A stretch of DNA of 64,000 nt from assembly GCA_029237695.1 (NCBI GenBank), contig CM055279.1, forward strand, positions 19,719,919 to 19,783,918. Reading direction: 5' to 3'. Both the position numbers and the translations under genes were made by a program. Origin of the DNA: Conchocele bisecta. Taxonomy: Eukaryota > Mollusca > Bivalvia > Lucinida > Thyasiridae. Positions 42,277 to 54,226 of this stretch are shown piece after piece. Positions within the stretch are counted from its first letter, which is position 1. Each line of letters begins with the position of its first letter. The notes under the pieces are model-generated. The model was not told the origin of the DNA. It saw only the letters and a list, made by a program, of their open reading frames with translations, and ran no database searches.

Positions 42277-42790
42277 TGATTTGAAGACACTAGCATTCAT
42301 ACATTCTCCGAGTGACTGATTCACTTTGGTTTTGCATCAACTCATACAAACGGGAACGTACCTGTAAGAGATAGTAGGCAAGGGTTTGACCGTACTGTTT
42401 TCTTTTTTCGTCTGCTGTTTATTTTTTATTTTTCTCATCAAAACATGATTTGACAGCACATTAGAATCATTTCTAATGGAAATGATTCTCAAATGCTGAC
42501 AAACAATGCTTATGTTGAGAAAACATATAAAATAAGAAACAGCAGCAGACGACAATTTTCGGTTCATACATTCTAAGGGTTAATGTTCCACCAACAGCTG
42601 TCGTAAATATACGACACATCGGTTTCAACATAATAAAATACTTGAGCACAGTCGATGGCGCGCCATCGCAATATACCCACTTTCACAAAAGTCGAAATTT
42701 GGTTTACACGTTTCTCATGGCAAGAGGATGAATCCTATTTATCAGTAAATAAAATCCATTGTCGGTCGCATCAATGAATCAGTGAATGAC
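42277..42790. other. Intergenic DNA, no gene seen
   Basis: Contains a short inverted pair AGAATCATTTCTAATGG / AAATGATTCTC near 42460-42490 and GATGGCGCGCCATCG near 42655. No coding frame is supported. Confidence 0.5.
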
Positions 42791-43991
<1,201 letters not shown>

Positions 43992-44179
43992 GACTACAGA
44001 TTCACGTACGTCGGCGCGAGCTGATAGAAATTGTCCCTGACCGTATAAAAGGCCAACTTAAAGACGAAGATCGACATACAGCGAGCCCAGAAACTCTGGT
44101 CGAACACATGCACAATATGCGTTATAACTGATGTTGAAAATCAAGCCGTTTGCTTGGATGAGCCTGAACTGTGCTGTAC

Positions 44180-44612
44180 TCAGCCAATAAACTACATGAG
44201 TTTGACTACAAGCCCAGCAACTCTGGTCGAACATGTGAACAAAATGCACCAGAGTGATCGCCTCGTTGATACCTTCGATTTGGTATATAACATGACCATA
44301 TTCGGTGAAAAATCAAATTTGACCCCACGGGCCACGCCCATTTTTCACCCCGGGTGGTCACCATTTTAACAACTTTGAAAGAGCATTGTACATCGATCAT
44401 TCCTACCAAGTTTTGTCGAAATCCGGTTGGCGGTTCTTGAGAAGAAGAATTTTGAAAGAATTTGTGCTATTTTTAGACGGCGACCATCTTGGATTACGTA
44501 ATGACGTCATTTTCACAATTTTGTAATCCCCCTACCTAAGGACCATGACCATGAAGGTTGGTGACTATAGGCCCAATGGTTACCGAGGAGAAGACGTTTG
44601 AAAAAGTTCACG

Positions 44613-44653
<41 letters not shown>

Positions 44654-44710
44654 ACGACGGACACATTGCTGTAACAATAGTTCACATGAGCTTCGCTCAG
44701 GTCAGCTAAA
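44180..44710. repeat. Dispersed repeat, third copy
   Basis: Matches the block at about 320-760: AAATGCACCAGAGTGATCGC, TACATCGATCATTCCTACCA and the terminal GAGCTTCGCTCAGGTCAGCT at 44688-44707. A GAC trinucleotide run lies at 44616-44652. Confidence 0.8.
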
Positions 44711-44819
44711 ATAGAGATATAGTAGACGGAAAAACTTTAACCAAAACACTTTAACCGGACACACGGACGTACGGACAGACGGACGTACGCCAAAGTTGTG
44801 ACAATATAGTGCGTTCCGC

Positions 44820-45440
44820 AAGCGGGCGTGACAATGATGATAAACACGTATGTGAAGTTTCAAGGTAATGGGCGAAGCAGTTGCAGAGATACAGTATAAA
44901 GAGAAACTTTAATTTCAAAGTAATTAGACTTTGACATTGGGCACAGGAGCCGCACGGGAGGGGGGTAGAATGAAAATATAGATGATGATAAACACCCATG
45001 TGAAGTTTCAAGGTAATGGGCGAAGCAGTAGCAAAGATAATTATAGTGTAACGAAAAACTTTAACCAAAACACTTTAACCAAAAGTGTCCAAGTAATTAG
45101 ACCTTGACATTGGACACAGGGACCGCACGGTAGGGGAGGGGGGTAGAATAAAAATATAGATGATGATAAACACCCATGTGAAGTTTCAAGGTAATGGGCG
45201 AAGCAGTTGCAGAGATATAGTATAACCAAAAACTTTAACCAACAAACTTTAACCAAAAACTTTAAACACAAATTTCAAGGTAATTAGACTTGACATTGGG
45301 CACAGGGACCGCACGGTAGGGTGGTAGAATGAAAATATAGACGATGATAAACATATGAAGTTTCAAGGTAATGGGCGAAGCAGTTGCAGAAACATAGTAT
45401 AACGAAAAACTTTAACCAAAAAACTTTAACCGGACACATT
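44820..45440. repeat. Tandem repeat, about four units of 150-180 bp
   Basis: Each unit contains GTGAAGTTTCAAGGTAATGG, GCGAAGCAGTTGCAGAGATA, ACTTTAACCAAAA, ACATTGGGCACAGGGACCGC and GAAAATATAGATGATGATAA. Units start near 44850, 45000, 45178 and 45355. No coding frame is conserved between units. Confidence 0.8.
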
Positions 45441-45588
45441 GTTGTACCTTTAAAGAACATTTTGTATGTACAGTACCTGTAATATTTATTTAATATTGGT
45501 TATAAGGATTGGTGGAGAATAGTTGAGGCGAGAGGAGAACATACAAAAAGGAGAGAGAGACAGGACTTTGCTATTTCATCAAGAGCTA
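45441..45588. other. Intergenic DNA, no gene seen
   Basis: Unremarkable AT-rich sequence with a GAGAGAGAGA tract near 45551. Confidence 0.4.
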
Positions 45589-45856
45589 CACTGGACACAA
45601 ATCCCATAAGCCCCATTTCTCCAGTCACAGCCACAAATAACTACTGTCTGTTCCACGTTTTGACAAAATTCTTTACTAGTTATAATCTATTTGCCTACTG
45701 ACTTGTTTTAAATAAATAGAAACTGTTTGGACTTGAAGCTAAAAACTAAAGATGTTTTCCGGACGAAAATTTTTGAGGTTACGTTGATTAAACATAACTT
45801 GGTCCTATATGTGGTTGTGACTGGAGAAATGGGGTTTGTGTGATTTGTGACCAGTG
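45589..45856. mobile_element. MITE-like element with 50-bp inverted ends
   Basis: The left end CACTGGACACAAATCC...CCCCATTTCTCCAGTCACAG matches the reverse complement of the right end (GTGACTGGAGAAATGGGG...GATTTGTGACCAGTG). About 270 bp, with no coding frame. No clear target duplication. Confidence 0.7.
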
Positions 45857-46183
45857 TCGTTCCTAATCAAATATAACACTCTTGTAGTCTAAATACGATC
45901 TAGATTGCATGTTAGTGCGTTTCATTGAAGGATTGGTGAAAAGTGTAGTTCCTGATCAGTTTGTTTGTTTGTTTGTTGGGGTTTAAGGCCGATCAACAGC
46001 GAATGTCATTTAAGGCCGGGTCAATTGGTTTAGTACTAAATCCCATATATTACTTGTACAAGCAGCTGAACTAGATCTATACTGGTCACACGCCCTATAA
46101 GCCCAGAGCTCCAGATAAGCTGCGTATTTGCGTAAATACCAAATTAAAATTGCCAAAAACACAATTGAAATCAGAAGTAGCGA
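45857..46183. other. Intergenic DNA at the truncated left edge of Element C
   Basis: Contains a TTTG run near 45960 and, at 46083-46135, ACTGGTCACACGCCCTATAA and CCCAGAGCTCCAGATAAGC, probably a fragment of another short dispersed repeat abutting the break. Confidence 0.5.
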
Positions 46184-46215
46184 GTAAACGTCTTACAACA
46201 AGTCTCACACTCCAT
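46184..46215 (-). pseudogene. Zinc-finger gene, first ten codons only
   Basis: MECETCCKTF reads from 46215, then homology to A and B stops near 46184. It marks the truncation point of Element C. Confidence 0.8.
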
Positions 46216-46310
46216 TATATATATGTATTTTTATATATTCAATTGGTCGTGAAAAAAACATGATGTTTTCACGACCAATTGAATAGATAAATTTCATAGG
46301 TTATAACAAT
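46216..46310. promoter_or_regulatory. Divergent promoter with inverted repeat
   Basis: Arms at about 46238-46258 and 46264-46284 (TTCAATTGGTCGTGAAAA against TTTTCACGACCAATTGAA) are perfectly paired around ACATGATG. The arm sequence differs from A (GGTCGTG instead of GGACGTG), yet both sides changed together, which supports selection for the pairing or symmetry. ATAGGTTATAACA precedes the PolB start. Confidence 0.72.
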
Positions 46311-49300
46311 ATGATAATGCCAGAAATAGAAAGTTTGAGAAGAGAAGCCGAATATCTAGGGATTACTTATAATAAACGGTTGAGAGTTAGGGGGTTGACA
46401 AAGCTGATAAACGCCACAAAGAATGAGGCGTTTATGAAGCGGTTTACCCGCGCCCACAAACGAGGAGCCTTTAAATACCTCTCACTAGCAGAGGAAGTTG
46501 GTAACAGAATTCAAAAATAAAGTATTGCGGGGTTAAGGGCTAGTGTAATAAAACCTTCAAGCACCAATAATTTGTCCCAAATTAGACGCACAGGTGACCC
46601 AAATAATAAGAAAAAATCTATCGTTCGCGCGATAGTGGCAGAAGGTGAAGAAATATTGGGGGCTCATGATGAAACGTTGGAAAAGGTAGAAAAGGGAAAA
46701 GAAGACGGGTAGTTTACATTATCATTTCGTAAAAACATTGACATCAACGAGTCTGAACGCATGTCCGATAAACTCGCTCCGTATCTATAACTATAATAAT
46801 GCACAAAAATCTCGGTAGCGAACCACTATCATCAATGCAAACCGTTAAAAAATGGCTGTCAGATAAGGAGCAAACACGAATAATGTCCGATAAAATAGAC
46901 AGACCGAATACAACGTGGAAGTTTGTAAGATGGGTGGAGGTTTTCGTAAAGTTAATACAGGGCAATAGTGGAATAGATTTGGGACTACAATCCAAAGAAG
47001 CAGCGGGAGGAGAACTTCCAGAATGGTTGATGAATGCAAAAGGTATGTATTCTTTAGATAAGTATAATGACGACCTTTGTCTGTTCCGATGTTTAGCGAT
47101 GCATATGACAGGTAAAAGACCTGACAGATGTACGGACAAGGCAAAAGAATTTAGTAAGCAATATTTCGGTAGTAATGTGGTTTCACCAATTCCTTTTTCA
47201 GATCTGGAAAAGGTTGAAGAGTTTTTTAAAATCAGTATAGAAGTCTATCAACCGACCAAATGTGACGTATGTTGATTGAAAAAGGTACCAGCACACTACA
47301 AGGAAATAGGTAATAAACCAATGACAATAGGACTGTTTAATAATCACGCATTTCTGATAAAAAACCTTAAAAACCTGTCTAAAATTTACGCCTGCGATAT
47401 TTGCAAACAGAAATTCACGAAAGCGATTAATATGAAGAGACACGGACCAAAATGTATGAAAGGTGGGACAAAAGTAATATGTGATGGTAATTATTTAGAG
47501 CGCCCGCGTTCGTCGTTCGAGAAAGCGTTTTACCCAAAAGGTTATAACAGTTATGGGGCGATCGATTGGATGTACTATGTGGAAAAGCGGGAGGGACATG
47601 GGGGTGAAAGATGGATTTTGGGAGCTCCAGTAGATGGATACTGTCAAGAAAACAATACCGTATATCAATATCACGGCTGTTACTGGCACAGGTGTGAGAC
47701 TCATGCAAAGCATAGAAAAAAAGAACGCGCATCCACTATGAGAAGAGATAAATTTATTAGAAGCAAAGAATTCAACCTAGTAGTTATGTGGGAATGCGAA
47801 TTCCAAAGAACGGGTAAAGATATAAAGATCGGTTGCGACACTGCTTTTTATCCATATCAGATAGTATATGATTTTGAGGCGTATCTCAACCCACCTAATT
47901 CTAAAGAATTACTTAAAACGCTAGGTAATAGTCTAGAATATGAGGCCGAGCACGTTCCGGTAAGCGTTAGTATAGGAGATAATTTCTCAGGAACAGTAAC
48001 TCATATTTGTGATAAAGATCCTTCAAAACTTATAGAAAAATTCGTAGAAGATTTGAAAGTCAGGGGAAAAGCTATAAGAGAAGAAGTGTGGTTAAGATAT
48101 GGGTTTAATACAGAACATTTACATAAAAAGCAGGTTTCTCAGATCGAACAGTGGATAGAGCAAGTACCTGCTCTAGGTTTCAATAGTAGTAAATACGATA
48201 TAAATACTTAATAAAGAAATATCTAGTAGGTGAAACAGTCATCAACAACAACAAAGAAAGTAATGGTTGGAAAAAGGGCAAACGCAACAATATTTCTATT
48301 TACTCCGGAGTTTCGATTTCTTGATGTAATGCTTTATCTAGGACCTTGTGTAAGTTACGCTAATTGGATAAAAGCCTACGACTGCAAAGACCAGAAATTG
48401 TTCTTCCCTTACGATTGGTTCGATTCTCCAGATAAAGTGGATTACCAAGGATTGCCTGATATTGAGAATTGGTATTCCAAACTATGTGGGAAAATGTTAC
48501 TAGACGAAACAGAATTAAGTAAGTGTCGTAGAATTTTCGAAGAAGAGAATATGGAAACCTTCACGGATTGGCTGAAATATTATAACAATTTAGATGAGGC
48601 ACCATTCCTAGAAGCTGTGGGAAAAATGTGTGAATTTTATAAACACAGGGGTGTAGATATTTGCAAAGACGCGGTAACACTACCAGGTGTGGCTATACAA
48701 TATTTATTGCGAGAAACCATTAAAGAACAAAAATCTACAAAGGTGGTTATACCGGAGGGGGCAAAGAAGAAACATACGAAATGATGAAAGGCGCTCTAGT
48801 CGGGGGTCCATCAATCGTATTTACACGCTATGCAGAAGCCGATGTTTCAAATATTAGAGTGGGTTCCAAACCTTGCAAGGCTATTTTTGGGTATGATGCA
48901 AACGCATTATATTTATCTACGTTAAATAAAGATATGCCGTGTGGAAATGAAACTATCCATCATATAGATTCCCTACATAATCCTAAAGTTATTAAAAAGT
49001 TTTGTAAAAGGGTTTTATCTGGAGACTGGTTTGGGTTTGCGGAGGTGGATATAGAAGTTCCCAAAATCTCTGATTTTAACTTGGTGGATAAGTTTTCTGA
49101 AATGTCTCCACTTTTTATAAACAGAGAAGTAGATGTTGATGAGGTTCCAGAACACATGATAAAATATTTGGAAGATACTGGAAGAACTAGAGGAAATGGA
49201 AGAAAATTGGTGGGATCTATGTCGGCCACCAAAGTACGGCTGTACGCGCCACTATTGAAATGGTATTTAAAACACGGCCTAGAAATAACTGGAGTTTATC

Positions 49301-50106
49301 GTATTATAGATTATATTAGTGGTAAACCATTCGAATGGTTCGCAAAAGAAGTTACAGCCGCAAGACGAACAGGCGATGTAGAACCAAATAAGAAACCAGT
49401 AGCGGATATAATGAAATTATTAGGCAATTCGTGTTGTGGAAAAATTATAGAGGCAAAAGAGAGACATTTAAATACGACATATACACAAGACGAAACCTGT
49501 GTTGACAAACCGTTAAGATCTGCATTATTTGACGATTTGGAAGAGACAGGAGATGCGTACGAAATATCTTCCCGAAAACCCCGGTGTGCAGTAAAGAGCC
49601 CCTTCCACTGTGGAATAGCGGTTTATCAACTAGCTAAATTGAGAATGTTGGAATTTTACTACGAATTTCTAGACAAATACGTAAAAAGAGAAGACTTTGA
49701 ATTAATACAGATGGACACGGATAGTATGTTTATAGGAGTTAGTGGAAAAACAATAGAGGAATTGATTAGACCCAACTTACTAGACGAGTTTGAAAAAGAA
49801 AAAAAGAAATGGTTGGCTTGGGATAAATGGAGCGAAAGAGAGCCAGGACTTTTCAAAATGGAATTTAGCGGAGATAGGGCGATAGCGTTATCTAGTAACT
49901 GTTATTTCGTAGAAAAATTTAATTCTATTAATAAAAACTCTACGAAAAGAATGTCCAAGAGAACTAAAAATTTAAATTGGTATAGATATAAACGAGTACT
50001 AAGTCAAACTACAGAAGATGGAAAACACATTATAGATGTAGCACAAAATAGAGGATTTAAAATGAAAGACGGTGTTATGAAAACGTACTGTCAACAAAAA
50101 GTATGA
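46311..50106 (+). pseudogene. Family B DNA polymerase with OTU-like, finger and nuclease-like N-terminal domains, broken
   Basis: Order: a SAP-like N-terminus (SLRREAEYLGITYNKRLRVR); a charged region; an OTU-protease-like pair, Cys in DDLCLFRCLAMH (about 47070) and His in FNNHAFLI (47335); a C2HC finger CDICKQKFTKAINMKRH (47395); and a nuclease-like YCQENNTVYQYHGCYWH (47640). The exonuclease has DFEAYL (47870), GFNSSKYDI (48176) and YYNNLDEAPF. The polymerase has YDANALYLS (48892), LLGNSCCGK (49420) and MDTDSMF (49708). Protein-primed copying of linear DNA is known for this group. Damage: a deletion near 46790, TGG to TGA at 47273, and frameshifts near 48205 and 48780. The last 441 codons are open. 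Confidence 0.88.
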
Positions 50107-50180
50107 CTCTCGGCGTTCTACGATAAAAGACGCGCTTTACCAGACGGAATACATACAGAACCTCCCTTGATTTAAGAAAT

Positions 50181-51179
50181 CTAAAGATCCGGGGGTAGCT
50201 GGGTGTCAGAGGGCACCATAAGAAGTTCTTCGCGAACAAAACCGCGAGATGGACCATCAGCCAAATAATAGAGCACGGGCTCATCGGGTTTGGTAATTGA
50301 TCGATCAAGATGATATACATTGAGAGACCACACGGGATCAGTCGCGCGGCGGCTGCCACCTTCGAGCTCTCCCGGTTGATAGAGGTACCGGACGTCAACA
50401 TCCGATGGAAGCCGTTGCTCCGCTAAACCAATGGGTCGTCCGCGAGAGACGGCAGAGGGCTTGCTCGTCACCTTTTTAGACTTGATGGCATCTACGGGCT
50501 TCTTATTGATCAATCTAGTCACTTCTCCGTTCAGTGCGGAGACCACAGCGGGCAGCCTGGCCACCCACTCGGTCGATCGCGTATGAGGGTCTACAAGCTC
50601 TTTGGCATATTGGTGACCGAACAGTCTCTCAGCCAGGGTTCGATTGAACCGCTCCACGATTCCCTGGTCTCGGTGGATGTTGACGCGGCCGCGTCTGACA
50701 GAAACGTTGTGTTTAGCCAACAGCTGAGAGACAGCGCCCATGAACTCTCGGCCGGGATCGACCTGGAGAATATTCGGCCATTTGAGAGGACTCCTTTTAT
50801 ATATTCGAGAAAGAGCCTCGGCCACCTCCTTAGACTCTTTCGTAGCCAGCGGCTCAGCCCCCTTATAGCGACTCGCTACGTCAACGACTGTCAGTGCGTA
50901 CTTGTACGTTTTGCGACCGACGCGATCGTGAGGGAGAAACAGGAGATTCGCTTTGTGAACTTGGTTCGGCACCGGCACGTCGAATGTCGGGCACGGAATA
51001 TTGTGAGGCGCGGGTAAATATATCTGCCAGATGGCCTGCTTCTTGAGCCATTCCTTGGCAGCGTTTTCTGAAACCTTGGTCGCCGCGGCAAGGTTCTTGA
51101 TGGCCGCGAGTCTCTTCCAGTAGCCATGGGGGCTATAGTATGTATTCGCTAGTTTGGTATCAAGTTTGCGCGTGTTCAT
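50181..51179 (-). CDS. Retrovirus-type DDE integrase (332 aa), open reading frame intact
   Basis: A helix-turn-helix-like N-terminus (AIKNLAAATKVSENAAKEWL) precedes the rve core. Catalytic Asp lies in HKANLLFLPHD or the following TVVDVASRYKG, Asp in LQVDPGREFMG and Glu in RDQGIVERFNRTLAERL. In A the first block reads HQADLLFLP, here HKANLLFLP, so the usual first Asp has become Asn and activity is doubtful despite the open frame. A C-terminal SH3/chromo-like region contains DPVWSLNVYHLDRSITKP. It starts within the preceding gene (20-bp overlap) and converges on PolB. Confidence 0.88.
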   Translation of the reverse strand: MNTRKLDTKLANTYYSPHGYWKRLAAIKNLAAATKVSENAAKEWLKKQAIWQIYLPAPHNIPCPTFDVPVPNQVHKANLLFLPHDRVGRKTYKYALTVVDVASRYKGAEPLATKESKEVAEALSRIYKRSPLKWPNILQVDPGREFMGAVSQLLAKHNVSVRRGRVNIHRDQGIVERFNRTLAERLFGHQYAKELVDPHTRSTEWVARLPAVVSALNGEVTRLINKKPVDAIKSKKVTSKPSAVSRGRPIGLAEQRLPSDVDVRYLYQPGELEGGSRRATDPVWSLNVYHLDRSITKPDEPVLYYLADGPSRGFVREELLMVPSDTQLPPDL

Positions 51180-51513
51180 AGTATGCGAAGTATTCTAATA
51201 TATCGGACAATCTCCAACATGCCCTCGCCAGATCGTTCGGTAACTGCGTCGTTAATAATAAACCTTTGTTGGAAGTACAATCACATTTGGAGGTTAAGTT
51301 CTGAATTAACTCGGAGGAATCTAATTCATCGATTGGAGTTGAGGAGGAATCTAACATCCGCTTTGCGAAAAGGGTGGCTGCTTTTTCGTCCTCGCGCCAC
51401 GTCTCGAGAGAATCTCTGGCAAGACGAATCATACCATTTGCGCCAGCTATACGGTGTTTAAGGGCAGTGTAGCCTACATCGATTATAGCAAAATAAAGTT
51501 CGTCAACTAACAT
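51160..51513 (-). CDS. Small helical protein upstream of integrase (117 aa)
   Basis: Intact homologue of 13292-13642: MLVDELYFAIIDVGYTALKH, ETWREDEKAATLFAKRMLDS and a C-terminal DLARACWRLSDILEYFAYYE. The variable stretch between them is Ser/Asp-rich in this copy. The function is unknown; its tight coupling to integrase hints at a role in insertion or replication. Confidence 0.77.
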   Translation of the reverse strand: MLVDELYFAIIDVGYTALKHRIAGANGMIRLARDSLETWREDEKAATLFAKRMLDSSSTPIDELDSSELIQNLTSKCDCTSNKGLLLTTQLPNDLARACWRLSDILEYFAYYEHAQT

Positions 51514-51556
51514 CGTTCTATATATATATTTTTATAAACAATTTGTTTTTAAATGA

Positions 51557-51988
51557 TTAATTAATTTGTTGAATATAGTAGCCGACGAGACCAACCACAC
51601 CCATTCCCACGACGATGAACGCGATCTCGCGGTCTTTTTGGGGCTCTGACGGTACATAGAAATCTGAAAGTTGGGGGTCGGGATCCAGCGGCGCGATACT
51701 TTTCTGCGGATATGCCAGCGCGTACTCGCGGTTGGCTTCTTCAACGTTCTGGAAAGTTTGCGCGGCGTGATTCTCGCGGCGAAGCTCTTCGCTGACCCAG
51801 TCTAGATGGGCGGTTCGTTTTCTCGACCATGCTTCCTTTGCGCTATTGAGTTGTCCTACAGCTAAATCGTGACGCTTGCGCTCCTCATCCACGTTCGAGC
51901 TTCTCATTTTTGAGAATATAAAGTTGCTACCGCTGAACGCCAATGTGTTTACAAGCGCACCACTTATCATTATTCCGATCGAAGCCAT
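51557..51988 (-). CDS. Membrane protein with central coiled coil (143 aa)
   Basis: Intact homologue of 12810-13244 with the same two hydrophobic ends (IMISGALVNTLAFSGSNFIF and FIVVGMGVVGLVGYYIQ) and charged middle. Few substitutions separate it from A. Confidence 0.8.
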   Translation of the reverse strand: MASIGIMISGALVNTLAFSGSNFIFSKMRSSNVDEERKRHDLAVGQLNSAKEAWSRKRTAHLDWVSEELRRENHAAQTFQNVEEANREYALAYPQKSIAPLDPDPQLSDFYVPSEPQKDREIAFIVVGMGVVGLVGYYIQQIN

Positions 51989-52222
51989 TTATTTCCATAT
52001 ATTAACAGGTAGAATTCCAACTTTAATTAGATAATCTCGGGTCCAAACTGCGGCCGCTACATCTAAGGTCGCGAGCCCTACGTCTCTAACAGTAAAGTCC
52101 AATTTGGGAGCGGACCCTCCTAGGGCTATCTTTGATAGTCGAGGATACCCGATACTGAAACCCGATATCACCACGGCGTGATAAAGCGCATTCACTATCA
52201 TTTTACCATCGTTTTCAGCCAT
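51989..52222 (-). CDS. Small hydrophobic protein (77 aa)
   Basis: Intact homologue of 12576-12809 (MAENDGKMIVNALYHAVVIS). The stop codon directly abuts the next ATG (TAAATG), as in A. Upstream is TTGTTATAATTATTGCATAT on the complementary strand, an AT-rich promoter-like stretch. Confidence 0.78.
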   Translation of the reverse strand: MAENDGKMIVNALYHAVVISGFSIGYPRLSKIALGGSAPKLDFTVRDVGLATLDVAAAVWTRDYLIKVGILPVNIWK

Positions 52223-52320
52223 TGTTATAATTATTGCATATAAAAGGGATCGTGATCAATGTTTAAATGGGGTGCATCAAATTGCGATTGGTGTTTCGTA
52301 ACTTTCTTCGGAACAGTGGC

Positions 52321-52770
52321 TGGTTGTTTTTTCGATAAGGATTGGTGTAATTTTCACACGCTCAGGGCACCAACAACGGCCAGACTACCACCAACAACCC
52401 AATTCGTGAATTGGGGTTCAATCGGGTTCGTCCAATCTCGATTGGGTGTTGAGTGTGCTTCCAATTCGTGAATTCCCGATTGCTCTGTCTTCAGATGTTT
52501 TGCTGTCTCCGTTCCCGATAGCAACGACTGTTTAACCTCTTGAAGCTCGGTGAGTATTTTATCTTGTTTAACTTTTCAGGTGGCAGCCGCAGCCCGCCCA
52601 GCTGCCTGTCTTTTTGGGTTTTTATGTCGTGCAACCCCCAACTCCAATCGCGATTCGGTTGGAGGATCAATCGGAAGTTCTGCAATCGGGTTCGATTGGG
52701 TTGGAGCAATCCCCAACGCCGTTGGAGATTGTGGTTCCGTCACTCTCGCAGGTGTGTATTGTGTCATCAT
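52321..52770 (-). pseudogene. Basic protein with C-terminal anchor, frameshifted copy
   Basis: It starts MMTQYTPARVTEPQSPTALG at 52770, keeps HKNPKRQAAGRAAAAT, then shifts frame near 52575. The anchor region (VVGGSLAVVGAL-like, about 52370) is in another frame. The A-type stop after SLSKK is lost here, so any read-through end is uncertain. Confidence 0.7.
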
Positions 52771-53328
52771 TTTCGGGGCTTATAGTTCGTGGGCATATAT
52801 GTTCAAATTGACAGTGTTTACCCGTGGTCAACGCGGTTGTCAGCGGAGCTAAGTACATTCCAAACTTGTGATAATTTAGCAGCAGGCTGTTCTAAGAGTG
52901 TGTCCTATAAAAGGGTCAGTCTCTAGATCGCGAATCAATCCCGCGGTGTTTTGGTAATAGGGAGAAGTTTATACTAACGGCGTTGCGTACAAATGAATAG
53001 CCCGTGATCCAAGATTTGTTTTTGTCATCTCTGCCCCCAATTTGGATTCGTATCGCGCATACATTTTATCAATCTCCGCATCTGACATCTTATCCACCTG
53101 ACAAACTGAGAGACGCCGACCGAGATAATGCTCCGATTGTCCCCCAGCAACCAGCGCAGCTAGCCGCTCTCGTCGCGCCGCATTTTCATTCGTATCGGCA
53201 GGTGTTGCACTCAACCCCGTTTGCTCTGCCGGAGTTGATGTTTCATTATCTTTCAGGAAAGATACCGTGTCGGCAGTCGGAGTTGAGGTTTCTTCCATTA
53301 GCTGATCGAGAAGATCGTCGCAGTTCAT
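52667..53328 (-). pseudogene. Conserved element protein, broken copy
   Basis: MNCDDLLDQLMEETSTPTAD starts at 53328. AARRERLAALVAGGQSEHYL and RYESKLGAEMTKT are intact. Small insertions near 52950-52990 break the frame before the Cys/His-rich end (KHCQFEHICPRTISP). The upstream hydrophobic extension is again in frame up to 53460. Confidence 0.72.
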
Positions 53329-53454
53329 TATTGCTAATTTTCTTTTAACTATTCTTACAAGTCTCATAACTTTAACATATTGCCAAGCGCACCACCCGAT
53401 ACTTATGATCACCGTTATACTCGCAACAAAGCTCGCAGCGGAGCACCAAATTGT

Positions 53455-53548
53455 TAACATGGTTAAGCATGGTTCAGCATTTGTTCAACATTTGTTAAGC
53501 ATTTGTTCAGCAATTGCTAAGCATTTACTCAGCAGTTACTAACGAGCG
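53455..53548. repeat. Short repeat array after ATPase gene
   Basis: About eight TTAAGCATTTGTTCAGCA-like units, at the same site as the arrays in A and B. Confidence 0.8.
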
Positions 53549-54226
53549 TTAAGTAATTAATAAATTGATAACTTTATAAGCAGTTGGTTGATCAGTATTT
53601 AGCAGAAGCTTGGCGTGCTTAGTTTCCGAAAGCATCTGTCGAACCTCCAGGCGTTCCTCGCGGGTTCGGATAACGTCATTCTCTCGAAGACAGTCATCGC
53701 ATGAGTCTCGGTCCTTGCAGTGAAAGAGGGCGACCCATTTCGTTTGCTCGCGCAGATCCTTGAGGACGGCGTTGTACTTTTCAGTGGAGATCCATACGCT
53801 TTGCCTCGCATGGCGGCCAGAAAATGCGAGCTCGGAGAGCATGTCCTTCTTTTTGGTTATCGCCGCCTTGGCCGAGCAATCGTCAATCACGTATAGGGTG
53901 GGCTCACCCTGGAATCTTTGATATAAACCACGCAGTCAATCGTGAAGCCTATCACCGGGATCAATAACGTATAACTCAGGGTCGGTCCATATCCACGGGC
54001 GCCGCTGATAAGTATCGTTGTGCCGCACAGTGGGACATAGCATCACAATGTGACGAAAGGCATCGCGGTAGGACCCCTCGAGCAAGTCGAGGATGAAAAC
54101 CGTTTTTCCGCATCCTGTCTGCCCACATATTATGGCAGAGTGAACATCTCCAATCGTGAATTGGTATTGATTGCTAAATAAATGATTTTTTATTAAATCA
54201 GTAGAGTGCTGAGACGTATCGACCAT
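53549..54226 (-). pseudogene. Packaging ATPase, a single nonsense codon
   Basis: Exactly 226 codons in one frame, with Walker A GQTGCGKT and Walker B LYVIDDCSA. The only damage seen is TGG to TGA at about 53936, directly after the conserved DPGDRLHD. It is the least damaged ATPase copy. Confidence 0.87.

Noticed and set aside
50583..51017. 144-codon plus-strand frame inside the integrase
   Set aside because: It is antisense to an intact integrase and has no counterpart in A once its frame is examined.
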